The notes under the pieces were generated by a model. It searched no databases. It was not told where the DNA came from and was given only the letters and a program-made list of their open reading frames with translations. The translations under genes were made by a program, and so were the position numbers. DNA of 64,000 nt from Cercospora beticola (Eukaryota; Ascomycota; Dothideomycetes; Mycosphaerellales; Mycosphaerellaceae): NCBI RefSeq assembly GCF_033473495.1, contig NC_088937.1:2790001-2854000 (forward strand). Reading direction: 5' to 3'. Shown here piece by piece: positions 41,371-51,219 of this stretch. The stretch's first letter is position 1; each line of letters begins with the position of its first letter.

Positions 41371-42764
41371 ATGGCCACCGAACGTGTCAAGTCGATTCTC
41401 GGGCAATTGCTCCCCGGCCAGACGCCGCTGGACAAGATGTGAGTTTCGCCGCCACGAGTCCCTCCAGTCCCCGCAGCAGAGCGTTGCACGAGAGACTGCG
41501 AGCACCAAAATGCTGACAGGTGACAATCAACAGCACCCAGAAGAACCCAGACGACATTGTCATCACTCTCGCCATCCGAACGCCGCTATGCAAGGGCAAG
41601 AAGGGTGGACTCAAGGATACGCCGCTCGACGGCATCGTCTTCAAGCTTCTCGAGCAGGTCGTCAGGAAGTCAAACATTGACCCTGCACTGGTCGAGGACA
41701 TCTGCTTGGGAAATGTATGTTCAGTGCCCCTCCGGAGTTGACATCTTACTGACGATATGAAACACCAGGTCTCCGACTCCAAAGCCGCCTACTACAACCG
41801 CGCAGCCATGCTCGCCGCTGGCTTCCCAAACACCACCGCCGGTTCCTCAGTAAACCGCTTCTGCTCCTCCGGCCTCAAGGCCGTACAAGATATCGCCAAC
41901 CAGATTGAGCACGGCGACATCGAAATCGGCGTCGCCCTCGGCGCTGAGTCCATGACCGCAGGTGGCGACAGATTGGAGCGACCATTCTTTGAGGACATCC
42001 TCAAGGCCAACCAAGAAGCAAGAGATTGCATGATGCCCATGGGTCAGACATCAGAGAACGTTGGCAAGGACTTCAACATCACACGTGAACAGCAAGATCG
42101 CTATGCTGCAGAATCATACCGAAGAGCAGAGGTCGCACAAAAGGCTGGCTGGTTTGATGACGAGATCGTGCCAATCAAGGCCATGGTCGATGGCAAAGAG
42201 GTCACATTGACTCGTGATGAGGGTCCACGATACGGAACCACATTCGAGGCTTTGAACAAGATCCGTCCAGCTTTCCCAGATTTCGGAGACCGATCGACCG
42301 GTGGTAACAGCTCGCAAGTCACAGATGGTGCCGCTGCTGTCATGCTCATGAAGCGCTCCAAAGCCCTCGAACTCAACCAGCCCATCTTGGCCAAATTCGT
42401 TGGAGCCACAGTCGCTGGTCTCGCTCCTCGCATCATGGGTATTGGTCCTTCGATCGCTGTGCCCAAGCTTTTGAGCAAGTACAACTTGACCATCGACGAC
42501 ATTGACGTTGTCGAACTCAACGAGGCTTTTGCTTCTATGGCAGTCTACTGCAAGGACGTGCTGAAGATCCCACACGAAAAGATGAATGTGCGTGGTGGCG
42601 CTATTGCTCTTGGTCACCCACTGGGCTGTACTGGTGCGAGACAGATTGTGACTGGTCTGTCCGAGGCCAGGAGACAAAAGAAGAAGATTCTGTTGACGAC
42701 TATGTGTATTGGTACTGGACAGGGTATGGCCGGTCTGTTCGTCAACGAGCAGAACGTTGTTTAG
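41371..42764 (+). CDS. POT1: 3-ketoacyl-CoA thiolase, peroxisomal (PTS2)
   Basis: This is the last step of beta-oxidation, releasing acetyl-CoA. Exons are 41371-41438, 41534-41714 and 41769-42764; the introns are 95 nt (GTGAGT..CAACAG) and 54 nt (GTATGT..CACCAG), giving 414 aa. Joins give PLDKI-TQKNPDDIVITLAIRTP and DICLGN-VSDSKAAYYN. The start MATERVKSILGQLLPG contains RVKSILGQL at residues 5-13, fitting the PTS2 consensus (R/K)(L/V/I)x5(H/Q)(L/A) for Pex7-dependent import, and the C-terminus has no PTS1. The first catalytic Cys is in NRFCSSGLKAV (Cys-115), the His in GGAIALGHPLGCTGA, and the second Cys in TTMCIGTGQGMAG. It could in principle be an acetoacetyl-CoA thiolase, but length and PTS2 favour the beta-oxidation enzyme. 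Confidence 0.93.
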
Positions 42765-45318
42765 AGGTTGCATGACTTTTAATGAATTGAACATTGATGA
42801 AAGCATTATGGGAAACAGATATTCATGTTCAAATGTATGCATATTTCGGTCTCGATCTTTGCAAAATTTACAAAATCTGGAGTCGAAAATTGACCGCTCT
42901 CTTATGAATCGCATACATTCCATGATTTCGGTCGGCCCATAGTGAATCCTGTATGCTCTCTTTCGCCCTCTTCGAGGCAGTGTCGCAGCTCACAGGCTAC
43001 TAAAGCCGTTCTGCGTTACTGACTAGTGATCCAGCGCTCACATGCTTCACTCACGCGCTCAAAACGTGGTCTTGATCACTATTCAGAGTATTCAATCGAA
43101 TCACAGCTCAGCATACGTTTCGCAGATTTCTAAGCATTTACAACAGGAATATTCCGTTCCAGATACCCGTACTACTTCGGCAACCTACGCTTATAAGGCG
43201 TATCCTTTATTAGATCTTCGACTGCCGAAGCCCATTTCACAAGTGCATCTTCTCGCTATGCAGTCTGCATTAACGCAAATCCGAATAGCATGCCGCTCAA
43301 GCCGAATTTTCGAGCTACTCAAGCTCAATGCAGCTCGACACGTACCAGCATATACCATTGAAGCATATGAGCATTCGCCTGAGACTGGGTGACGTAGAGA
43401 GCCCGTGAGACAGACGTCTCAGGAGCCTTGTTATGTACGGGTGGGCATTGCGTATGAGCTGCGACCAGCATTGCTTTCTGATAATACATCTGTCCGATGC
43501 TGTCTTGGAAAGCTTCTATGTATATCTTACGCCCTGTTGTGGAACTGTGGCGGTCTTGAAGCATGTCGTGCGGTGTTCGTTGCTGTGAGACTGTCTGTCT
43601 TTGGTGGCTTGTTAGAGGAGATGACCATGTGTGAGGTTCTCGAACATTGTGATGGAGAGGATTGTGGCACACGGATTGGTTAGGAGGGTCGAAGTCTGGT
43701 AGAGGCTCACGGTTAGTCGAGGAACTCTTAGACATCACCTCATGTCTGCGTTGCCTCTACACGGGGTAGCTGTTGTGTCCTGTACCTCTATATTTGCCTG
43801 CGAGTCATATAATTGACCATTGCACACCGCCACAGGAGACATCATTGTTCCCTAAGGCAGCCGTGAGGTGTCAGTCGCGCATTGACATTCGCCATTGTGC
43901 TCTGAAACCTCCTGGTATGTGGAAATTAGTGACAAGTCGAGGAGTATTAGGTAAGGAAGACTTGATCTCTCCCCAGTAATTTTGTCTGCTGCTCAACGTT
44001 GCACGGCATAGGAGAATGCTTGGGTCGCAGCAAGTGTCAGACTGCAGCAACAAAGCGAGCAGTAGCCGTGCCTTGCCTTGCATGTGTCGACGCATTGCAG
44101 CTGTGGACATCCGTCATTGGCCGATGGAATATTGAGCATGAGTGTTTCAGATCTGACTTTGTATACTGATGATGCAACAGCACAGGCAGTCTCTTCCCAG
44201 CCAGGCTGAACGCGTCCAGGGTCAGCAGTGGTGCAGCTGGCTTGCATAGTCGAGTACAACCGAGTGGAGCAGTGGTGGCGATCACGGTACTGTTGATAGC
44301 AGTGGTCGCCTGTAAGCGCCTGGCACCGCGACGGGCTGTTCTGGAGCGAGGGCAACACGAGCGGTATCCTCTGCTGAACGGGCCTTCGTCAGAGGCAAGA
44401 AATGCCAATGGCCGTTTCCGACGTGGTTGTCGATCCCCAGGCTGCTCGCGTTTGCTCACCTGCCGCCGACAGCATGGGAGTCGATGTTGTGTGAGGTGCT
44501 AAAGAGCTAGTTAGCGTGCAGCGCGCAGTGATGAAGAGCGTCGGCCAGTCAATCCGCAGCCCGCCACGCACAGACGTCGTTCTTTCTCCAAGCATTCTTG
44601 GGTGGACGAATCAGCAGGCGCGGTGGACCCGGTCGATGCGCCCTTGCAAAGCTTGGCTCTTCGTGCTGTGCTGCAAACCACCAAGCGCAGACGACGTGCA
44701 CACGCGCTCGCGCAGCACCTCCTGCCCTTCCCTTGCGCTGAACGAGCGCCGGCCGCCATCGAGGCGTCAGGCTGCCCACACGGGCGCGATGCTCATTCGC
44801 CGGCCACAGGAATGAGCGGCCGGCGCTGCGACGACGCACCCCGTTTCAGGCCCGAATGCCAACGGCTGTTCTCGTGCGAGCAGCGCATGTGAGCGTGACA
44901 AAGTCGAGCAAAAGGCTGACGATTTGGGGCAGCGAGGAGAGACGGTGGTGGGCGATCTGGTGCCACGAGCTCGTGCAGCTGCTGTCGCCCTCGTCCGCAG
45001 CCGCGATTGGCCTCGCGCTACTATTTCTTGACCTGCAGGGCCCGGCCTCGACATGGACGCTATCCATCTTCACACCACACCACCTTCCTTCCCGTCTTGC
45101 CTTCTTCTTTGCGCCTTCTGCTTTACCCGTTGTCCTTTCCTTTCTTGATCTTGCTCTTTCACTCGCCCGCGTGCTACTCCCTTCCTTCCTTCTTTCTCTC
45201 TCCGGGCGGGACCATTCAGTCTTAATGATCCCTTAGTTCGAGGTCAATGGGCCTCTTCGTGCACGAAGATGGACATGTGCGAGGCTGGCTGGCCGCCTTG
45301 CTCTGCTGCTGGGCAGCA
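42765..45318. other. Long intergenic, nothing convincing
   Basis: This 2.55-kb stretch lies downstream of the thiolase. A CT-rich tract at about 45060-45230 resembles a pyrimidine-rich promoter/leader for the gene that begins near 45.3 kb. Frames up to 140 codons (44037-44459, minus) lack family motifs. A second possible ATG for the next gene lies at 45247, inside this stretch. Confidence 0.4.
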
Positions 45319-46795
45319 ATGGGGGACGATGAAACGTATGGAGAGAAAAACACAAAAGGTATCTTGCCCTTCGACATCTACTACGCATCGATGGCTGACC
45401 CTCGTAGCGAACGTTTCGCGACCACAAGTCTGCAATGACCAGCCGACTCCACTGCAGCCAATGTCTGTGAACGCAACCCAACCACTGTCCAGACAAAAGA
45501 ATGGAAGCTTCACCGAAGACGATCGTGTCCGACCCATCTCAGAGCGACCGCCCTCACTCAAGCCCTTGGACTTTGGGGAAATGTCTCTCATGGGCAGAAT
45601 GGCACTCCATGGCAGGAGGAAAAGTTCTACGAACCTGCTGTGGTCGCCAAAAAGAATCAGCATCGGTCCACCCAAAGACTTCCGAAAGCTTGATATGACC
45701 GAAAAGCAACGTCGATCGCTCAAACCGTTGCAACTAGAGCCTGTCGTTCTCAAGGGTCACGAAGCTGGTGTGGCAAGTGATGGTGTCAAGCTCGCACAGA
45801 CTACGTTGCCATCCGATGCTGATGATGCCACCAATCGTGACTCGTACCGCGAGGCACGCGACACTCCATGGCAGCGCTGCCAGCTGATGAGTTCCACAGC
45901 TCGCAGGGACCCTTCGCCACCACGCCCGCAAGAAGACAACCCTCCTTCGCAGGAGACTGCAAAGAAGCAAAACACCTCCAGGCCACCGCTATCGACTCGA
46001 TCATCTTCCAGTTCAATCAAATCACTGCGTCGTCAAGCTATCGAGACCAGCGCTTCGGGCACTCCGTCATCAATGTCTCGCCCGTCTGTGGAACGGCTTC
46101 GCATCCACCGGAAGCGTTCGAATCAGTCCAACCGCATGTCTTCCGCCGACAGCAGGGACCTCGACCAAGAGATTCTTGAGCTCAACACAATCGTCGAAGA
46201 GCGCAGGGCAGAATCAGGTCGGGGTCCAAGTCACGAGGATCTGCATGTTCCCGCTGTCGCCCCCGCCATGGGACTTCGTGCGAGGTCAGAAACTCTCAGT
46301 GACATCGGCTCTGCATTCTCCCGTCCGCTCCGCCTGGAAACAAACTGTCAAGCTGTTCCAGAGGCAGTGTCACCCTTCAAATCACCTGTCAAATCTCGCC
46401 TCTCGCGCCCGTTCACTAATATGCCAGACGCTAATGTGACTGTGCAAGAAGTCGGAGTGGTCAGGCGACCGAGTTCGAGGGTGACGGGCTGGCTTTCCAA
46501 CATCTTGTCCTCCAACACTGCATCAGCAGAAACAACGACACCTCAGCCTTTCTACTCTGTGCGCCGTCGTACCGTTTCAGAGGCTTCGATGGTTAGCACC
46601 GTGACGGAGCTCGAGTCACCTTGCATCAGTGCGTCATCGTCGCCCATTTCGAAGGGACACAGCAGAGAGCGCTCGCTAGTGTCGCCGCCTTCTACCGCTT
46701 GCACATCGGAGTTCGATGTAAAATCTACGAGGAGAAAGTCACCAGGTCAGTGGGTGCATGTGCAGAATCCTAGTCAGGTTGGATTGGCATTGTGA
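45319..46795 (+). CDS. Hypothetical Ser/Arg-rich disordered protein
   Basis: This 475-aa protein has no recognised domain. Exons are 45319-45358 and 45408-46795 (49-nt intron, GTATCT donor, CTGAC branch, CGTAG acceptor). Splicing changes an unlikely leader into MGDDETYGEKNTK-ANVSRPQ. An alternative in-frame ATG at 45247 would add 24 residues including a short hydrophobic stretch. The protein is Ser/Pro/Arg-rich throughout and probably disordered. It has islands such as LDFGEMSLMGRMALHGRRKSS, LLWSPKRISIGPPKDFRKLDM, a short coiled-coil-like DLDQEILELNTIVEERR, and RRPSSRVTGWLSNILSS near the end. Many RxxS sites suggest a kinase substrate. Proteins with such islands are typical fungal orphans; function is unknown. 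Confidence 0.7.
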
Positions 46796-47342
46796 TACGA
46801 CTGACTGGAGGGAGGACTTTGGTCGTGGTGTGTACATACATAGATGAGATACCCTTAGCCTGTGTCAGTTGGAGCTGGATCTGGCTGTAATAGTACGGAA
46901 ATACGGACCAAAAATGAGATATGTACAACACGATTCGACCTTTGGCCTTGCCAATCACCTTTTCAGCTTTTACGACTCGCACATAAGCTTCTAGTAAAGG
47001 CTGCGAATGCGCATGCTCTCTGCGTCTATCATCACGGTACAGGTCCGTGCCCAGTGTTTCCGACACATCAAGGTTTCGAGATCGCACTGACACCCGGCTG
47101 CACTGTGATCGTTCTCGAAAGCGGGATACGACTAGATGCGCGACGGAATTTTCCAGTATCAACATCATAGGTATAATTCTGCAGCTTCAGCAGAGCTAAA
47201 TTTGGCGCAGCCGTAGAGAAAGTAGCTTCGTGCCGACAAAAAAACGTTGACTCCTCGCCATGCCATGCCATTCGATATGTATTCGCATCACCAATGTCAA
47301 AAACTACACCAGCAAGAAAGAAAAAATTCTCAACTCCACTCG
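46796..47342. other. Intergenic between convergent genes
   Basis: These 547 bp hold the two 3' UTRs. I saw no gene; a 102-codon frame has no protein-like features. Confidence 0.4.
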
Positions 47343-47933
47343 CTAAATCTCACGATCGCTGTCATAATCGTCCTGCGGTATGCCGGAAATATGCCTTTCC
47401 ATTTTCGGTGATCGACCTTTTGGCTGCTGTTGACTCGCAGCACTCGGACTGAGAGTCCCGTCAGGCCCGATGGCTGATATATGGCGTTCCAGATTTGGCG
47501 TGATAGCTTTGTGATGTTCTGCAGAAGAAGCAGTCAGGTAGTCTCCACCAGCATTGCTCGCGCTGCTGACTCCGCCGATGCCGGGAGTGATCTCGAAGTC
47601 TGAAGTCGCGTTGCCTGAATCGTGACGTTTCTCAATGCGGTCCGTGGGATCTGTTGAGAGAGTGGTGGATTTATCTTTGTCGTGAGAGTGGTGCGTTACA
47701 CGGTTCTTGAGCTTTTTCAGCTTGGACTTGATGCCGCCGCCGGATGTGCCGGAAGTATCGTGCGCGGTTTCCTCTTCTATTTCATCTTCGAGGTCGCTGT
47801 CTTGCGGTATGTGGGAGATGTGTCGCTCCAGATCCGGCTTCTTATCTGTAGAGGGATATTCGTTGGAGTCAGGGCCTGAGGACAAGCTCAATGGCGCGGA
47901 CACCTCAAATGGAGAAGTCCCGTTGCGTGACAT
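47343..47933 (-). CDS. Hypothetical protein with three ERHIS motif repeats
   Basis: This is a 196-aa single-exon protein with an ATG start. It is mostly disordered, Ser/Asp/Gly-rich, with a short basic helix (IKSKLKKLKNRVTHHSHDKD, about 68-87). Its peculiarity is a repeated peptide: LERHISHIPQD at 35-45, LERHISAIGPD at 148-158 and MERHISGIPQDD at 178-189. The core is [LM]ERHISxI, then P or GP, then Q/D. Two copies are followed by acidic residues (SDLEDEIEEE, DDYDSDREI). Spaced short motifs of this kind in a disordered chain usually are docking sites for one partner. I recognise no family; the partner is unknown. Confidence 0.7.
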   Translation of the reverse strand: MSRNGTSPFEVSAPLSLSSGPDSNEYPSTDKKPDLERHISHIPQDSDLEDEIEEETAHDTSGTSGGGIKSKLKKLKNRVTHHSHDKDKSTTLSTDPTDRIEKRHDSGNATSDFEITPGIGGVSSASNAGGDYLTASSAEHHKAITPNLERHISAIGPDGTLSPSAASQQQPKGRSPKMERHISGIPQDDYDSDREI

Positions 47934-49216
47934 TTAGACCTCGAACTGTTGGTGAGTGGACTGTAAGTGTCGATGTCAAGAGTCTGAGTCGAGCGCTTCT
48001 GAAGGGGCGAATCTGGGAGATAGACGTAGGGTTGTCGATTTAAGGTGTGTTTGTCGACCCGTCAGCCATGCAGTCAGCGGGTCTAGTAAACGAGGCATGT
48101 GGCTCTACTACCCATGCCTGCCAAGCTCGAGGTGTTACCTTGATTCGCTGTCCATTGGAGGTTCGCCCGTGGCCGGGCATACCTGTGCTCTAGTTAGCTT
48201 CTCGGCCTCGTGGGAAGGTCTGCACTAAAAGTGGGGAAGAATGACGAAGATGGATGCTTGAAGTCTCGACCAGATCCCTCGATCACGTCGAGGCGCAGCA
48301 AGCTCTTGGAAGCGAGCTCAAGCTCAACTTCACGTCCAGCTGTCGGAGCAGTCGTATCCGGTGCCTGTGTTGCGCCGCAGTCCGACTTTCGAGGACGATG
48401 TCTCAGACCAGGACACACGCGAAGACGCGTCTCCGATGATGAGACGAGCGGCGGCGGCGCAAGAAGTTCCAATCCGACTCCCCGGACAGTACTTCTCGTA
48501 CTGTACGGACCAGCACCACGACCTTCCAGATCCTCCAGATAGTCCTCGCACCCCAAGCGAAGGCAGCACTTTTCGATGCCTACTCACCCATGATGGGAGA
48601 ATAGGTCGCCCCAGCTGTCTTACCTCATTCTCGACTGGCACTGAACACCGCAGTGGACGACGAGGCCGTGCGATGAGATCAGACCCGGGGATACGAACTC
48701 CATGAGAGCGCGGGCGTTACACGGCCTCCCTCAATCGGTATCGAATGCTGCCCAGAGTGATCAGTCAGCTCCTCACATCCTGGAGGAGGTTTAGTCCTCG
48801 AATTAGTAAAGGGCTTGCCGGCTTGCGGCAGTGCATCGTGCAATGAACCACTTCTCAAATGGAGGCGACATGATTGTTGATGAGTTTGCAGATGAAGTTG
48901 CAGTGGCGATCCAAGTGCATGCCCAGGTGGAGCCGAGCGCGAGTTCTTGGCGGCGCGATACGCTCGAAAGGAAAGGGCGACTCTTTCCCATTACCTCGTC
49001 ATTTTGTATGCCATGTTGGGCGGCTTGCCTATTCCCTTCCATGCTGGGAGTAACTGTGGCACTATCGCAAAAGGACCAATGCATGCCAAGGAATCCTGCC
49101 ATGACGCCGCCAGAGCTGAGGTATGATTGCTTCTTTCGTTTGCACACATGAACAGCCTCGAATCAGTCAGTCGGCCATCTCCATAGGCCAGAGTGACAAC
49201 GGTAGCTCTGCCCAAG
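47934..49216. other. Intergenic with a possible broken gene inside
   Basis: This 1.28-kb stretch lies between the ERHIS protein (-) and the amidase (+). It contains the frame at 48260-48705 listed separately; elsewhere no gene was seen. Confidence 0.35.
48260..48705 (+). CDS. Possible gene fragment or unresolved exon
   Basis: From the TGA at 48259 the frame stays open to 48705 and reads protein-like text: WKRAQAQLHVQLSEQSY, FEDDVSDQDTREDASPMM, QEVPIRLPGQYFSYCTD, DLPDPPDSPRTPSEGSTF. There is no in-frame ATG before about 48436, and the C-terminal third turns Arg/Ser-rich. It could be an internal exon of a gene whose other exons I could not place, or a decayed copy. The opposite strand also has an open frame here, so composition alone may explain it. 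Confidence 0.25.
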
Positions 49217-51026
49217 ATGTTTGCATACATCGCGCTGCTACTATTGGACACAGTGCTTGCCCATTCCACCAACAATCACAGCAACTCTACATGTCTTTCG
49301 CCTTACTCCGAAGTGGCAGACTACCAAGCATTCCCGGGTCAGAATGTCGCCAACAGCAGTAACCTGTTTCCAATGCCGCTGTGCCATGGGCATCAAATCG
49401 AAGAAGCTTCGATCGACCAGATCCAGAGCTATCTCACGCAAAGCACACTCACTTCGCAACAACTTGCGTTTTGTTACATGCAGCGAATGTGGCAGACAGA
49501 TGACTACCTGAATGCCGTACTCGAGATAAACCCGGACTTCATGCAAATCGCAACTGCGCGAGATCAGGAGCGGACGACCGGCCATGTGCGAGGACCTTTA
49601 CATGGGCTTCCATTCATGATCAAGGACAACATCGCAACCAAAGACAAAATGCAGACAACCGCTGGTAGCTGGGCACTACAGGGCTCAATCGTGCCTCGAG
49701 ATGCACATGTTGTTCGTAAGCTTCGAGAAGCAGGAGCAGTACTGCTCGGCAAAGCCACACTTAGCGAATGGGCGAGTATGAGAAGCAATAACTACAGTGA
49801 AGGGTACTCCGCTCGTGGTGGCCAATGTCGCTCAGCCTACAACCTGACAGTCAATCCAGGAGGCAGTAGTAGTGGCTCAGCTGTTGGTGTTGCCGCGAAT
49901 GTATTTCCATTTGCCCTTGGCACGGAGACTGATGGCAGTGTCATCAACCCAGCAGAACGCAACGCAATTGTTGGGATCAAGCCGACTGTTGGGTTGACTT
50001 CTCGCGCCGGCGTGGTCCCAGAGTCACTCACCCAGGATACTGTAGGCGTGTTCGCGAAGAGTGTTCGGGATGCGACTTACGTGCTTGATGCAATCTACGG
50101 ACCAGACGAGAAGGATAATCAGACATTGTCCCAGATTGACCGCACACCAACACATGGCTATACTCAGTTCTTGTCTGATCGTACATCATTGCATACCGCT
50201 ACATTTGGCGTGCCATGGCAGAGCTTTTGGCGCTTCGCTACGCCTGAACAACAGGAAGTGCTCACCTCGATGATTGATCTCATCGAGAAAGTCGGAGCTC
50301 GAATCGTCAACAACACAGAGATTTTGGACTATGAGAGGATCGTTTCACCAAATGGCTGGAACTGGGACTACGGTATGCTCGAAATATTTTTCCGAGAACG
50401 ATGACTGACAAGCACCAGGAACTACCCGCGGCTTTCCCAACGAGAGCGAGTACACTTACATCAAAGTCGACTTCTATCGAGACCTCAAGAACTACCTCGC
50501 CGAACTGAACAACACGAATATGCGATCACTAGAAGACATCGTAGCCTACAATTACTTAAATGATGGCAGCGAAGGCGGCAACCCCTGGCCTCTCGGCAAC
50601 CCAGCATTCTACTCAGGTCAAGACGGCTTACTCGCCAGCCTCGAAACAAACGGCATACAAGACGAAACATATTTCCAAGCACTGAACTTCTGCCGAACCA
50701 GCACTCGCGAACGCGGCATCGATCACGCATTATCATTAGGACCCAACGGCACAAAACTAGACGCCATCCTCGTTCCTCCTGACGTGGGCCAAACCTACCA
50801 AATTGCTGCACAAGCTGGCTATCCAGTGATCACAATTCCAGCAGGCGTGAATACTGATAGCGGGATGCCGTTTGGGTTTGCGTTGATGCAGACTGCGTGG
50901 AGAGAAGATGCGCTGATCAAATGGGCCTCGGCGATTGAAGATCTTATGAAGGATACGCCTTTTAAGCGTACCTTGCCGAAGTGGTACGGGTATTTAGAAC
51001 GGAATATTCCCGTGTTGAATGCCTAG
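49217..51026 (+). CDS. Secreted amidase (amidase signature family)
   Basis: This hydrolyses carboxylic amides; the substrate is unknown. Exons are 49217-50372 and 50419-51026 (46-nt intron, GTATGC donor, ACCAG acceptor), giving 587 aa. The joined sequence reads NWDYG-TTRGFPNESEYTY. I used the ATG at 49217; an upstream open frame lacks an ATG. Residues 1-16 (MFAYIALLLLDTVLAH) form a signal peptide, and N-x-T/S sites (NNHSNST, NYS, NLT, NNT) fit a secreted glycoprotein. The catalytic triad of the family is visible: Lys-136 in FMIKDNIATKDKMQTTAGS, the cis-Ser within GGSSSGSA (217-219), and the nucleophile Ser-241 in GTETDGSVINPA. The length is normal for secreted fungal amidases. It is convergent with SEC7 (193 bp). 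Confidence 0.93.
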
Positions 51027-51219
51027 CAATATGCGAAAAATCAGTAGAGCTGGAATTCGATATCTCTTCAGAATAGTGATCGAGTCTGCGTGTACACAGG
51101 GGACATTCTGCAATTGATCAAAGCACGCGCGCGGAATGTCCAGCTCGCGTGTATGGCTGCCTAATAGAGACATCGTTTCACGATATCTCATATCATATTC
51201 TTCTTTATCCTCTCTAGCT

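Noticed and set aside
42114..42923. 269-codon frame antisense to the thiolase
   Set aside because: The sense strand holds the thiolase catalytic motifs; the antisense has none.
45247..45318. Upstream ATG of the Ser/Arg-rich hypothetical gene as the true start
   Set aside because: It adds an odd hydrophobic stretch (GWLAALLCCWAAM); the ATG at 45319 gives a more ordinary start. The choice is not certain.
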